From: Chitinophagaceae bacterium
GTDB taxonomy: Bacteria; Bacteroidota; Bacteroidia; Chitinophagales; Chitinophagaceae
Direction of reading: 5' to 3'
Assembly: GCA_003534175.1 (NCBI GenBank)
Contig: DPFD01000003.1
Coordinates: 1-6,445 of the forward strand
DNA length: 6,445 nucleotides
Below, one piece after another: positions 5,897 through 6,445 of this stretch. The notes beneath the pieces are model-generated. The model was given only the letters and a program-made list of their open reading frames with translations. It did no database searches and had not been told where the DNA came from. Position numbers and translations under genes: made by a program. Position 1 is the first letter of the stretch, and each line of letters begins with the position of its first letter.

Positions 5897-6445
5897 ATGC
5901 TTAAATCTATGACAGGCTTTGGAAGGGCCGAACACACTGCAGGCGATAAAACATTTTTTGTTGAAATAAAAGCTCTCAACGGAAAACAGTTTGAATTGCA
6001 ATTGAAGTTGCCGCCATTGTTGAAACCTTTCGAATTTGAAATCAGAAATCTGCTGCAGGAAGGATTGGTAAGAGGCAGTATCGATTGTTATATCGTCATC
6101 AAACAAAATGGCGCCAGCCGCCCGGTGGTGGTAAATACCGATCTGGTGCGCGCCTATTACATGCAGTTGGATGTACTCGCTAAAGAAATGCAGGCCGATA
6201 CGCAATCACTGCTGGGAGCTATCCTTCGTCTTCCTGAAGTAGTATCTCCTTCCACTGAAGTAATGAGCGATGAAGATTTTAATTTATTTAAGAACACCCT
6301 GCAGTCTGCCATTCAGGAATTGAATCAGCATCGCATGGAAGAAGGGGCCTCCTTAACCAAAGATCTGCATCAGCGCATTCATCATATCAGGGAACAGGAA
6401 AGTGCCATTCTCCAACTTGAACCAAAAAGAATGGAACGCATCCGC
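5897..6445 (+). CDS. yicC: YicC family endoribonuclease, C-terminally cut by the window edge
   Basis: The reading frame stays open to the last base, giving 183 residues of a family usually about 290 long; the missing part is the C-terminal conserved domain. The family signature MTGFGR is at 5-10, followed by FVEIKALNGKQFELQLKLPP (21-40), and RGSIDCYI (59-66) matches the conserved RGxxD segment. A later HRMEEGASLTKDL fits the conserved R-x-x-EG region before the coiled segment. YicC proteins are cytoplasmic; E. coli YicC has been described as an endoribonuclease acting on small RNA. In Bacteroidota, yicC is commonly followed by gmk, which may lie just beyond the window. AAGGTGGT directly precedes the ATG but sits very close for a Shine-Dalgarno role. 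TATCTTG at 5872 resembles a degenerate -7 box without a well-spaced TTG. The orphan terminator lies 100 bases upstream. Confidence 0.92.
   Translation, partial: MLKSMTGFGRAEHTAGDKTFFVEIKALNGKQFELQLKLPPLLKPFEFEIRNLLQEGLVRGSIDCYIVIKQNGASRPVVVNTDLVRAYYMQLDVLAKEMQADTQSLLGAILRLPEVVSPSTEVMSDEDFNLFKNTLQSAIQELNQHRMEEGASLTKDLHQRIHHIREQESAILQLEPKRMERIR

Noticed and set aside
5807..6205. 132-codon minus-strand frame
   Set aside because: It is antisense to yicC, whose MTGFGR signature is unmistakable.

Overview
The window reads as chromosomal DNA from a member of the Bacteroidota. Gene starts lack Shine-Dalgarno sequences. Two or three of them are preceded by the Bacteroidota-type promoter (TTG, a spacer of about 21-22 bases, then TAnnTTTG). 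The proteins also look like Bacteroidota families, notably a short LpxD paralogue and a secreted carboxypeptidase-regulatory-like protein. Intermediate GC content and the protein style fit Chitinophagia/Chitinophagaceae, but that family-level placement is inference.

Layout, left to right. Bases 1-396 hold no convincing gene. They contain two copies of a 45-bp GC-rich repeat set 187 bp apart, then a C-rich, G-poor stretch leading into a promoter. pheS (397-1425, +) encodes the alpha chain of phenylalanyl-tRNA synthetase. A second promoter lies just before a likely three-gene operon on the + strand: a 3-hydroxybutyryl-CoA dehydrogenase (1497-2342), an extended SDR oxidoreductase (2349-3317) and a secreted protein with a carboxypeptidase-regulatory-like domain (3342-4526). 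An LpxD-like acyltransferase (4527-5471, -) converges on that operon with no base between the two stop codons. A gene-poor stretch of 425 bp follows; it holds the lpxD promoter and, on the + strand, a hairpin plus a strong intrinsic terminator that no gene explains. yicC (5897 to the window end, +) is cut by the right edge with 183 residues visible.

Functionally this is mostly housekeeping DNA: translation (pheS), acyl-CoA metabolism (hbd), envelope or lipid A chemistry (the LpxD paralogue) and RNA metabolism (yicC). I see no mobile element gene, CRISPR array, defence system, tRNA or rRNA. The parts most worth a second look are the orphan terminator and putative small RNA at about 5720-5795, the repeat pair at the left edge, and the near-zero leader lengths of pheS and hbd. 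I found no clear new multi-gene system.
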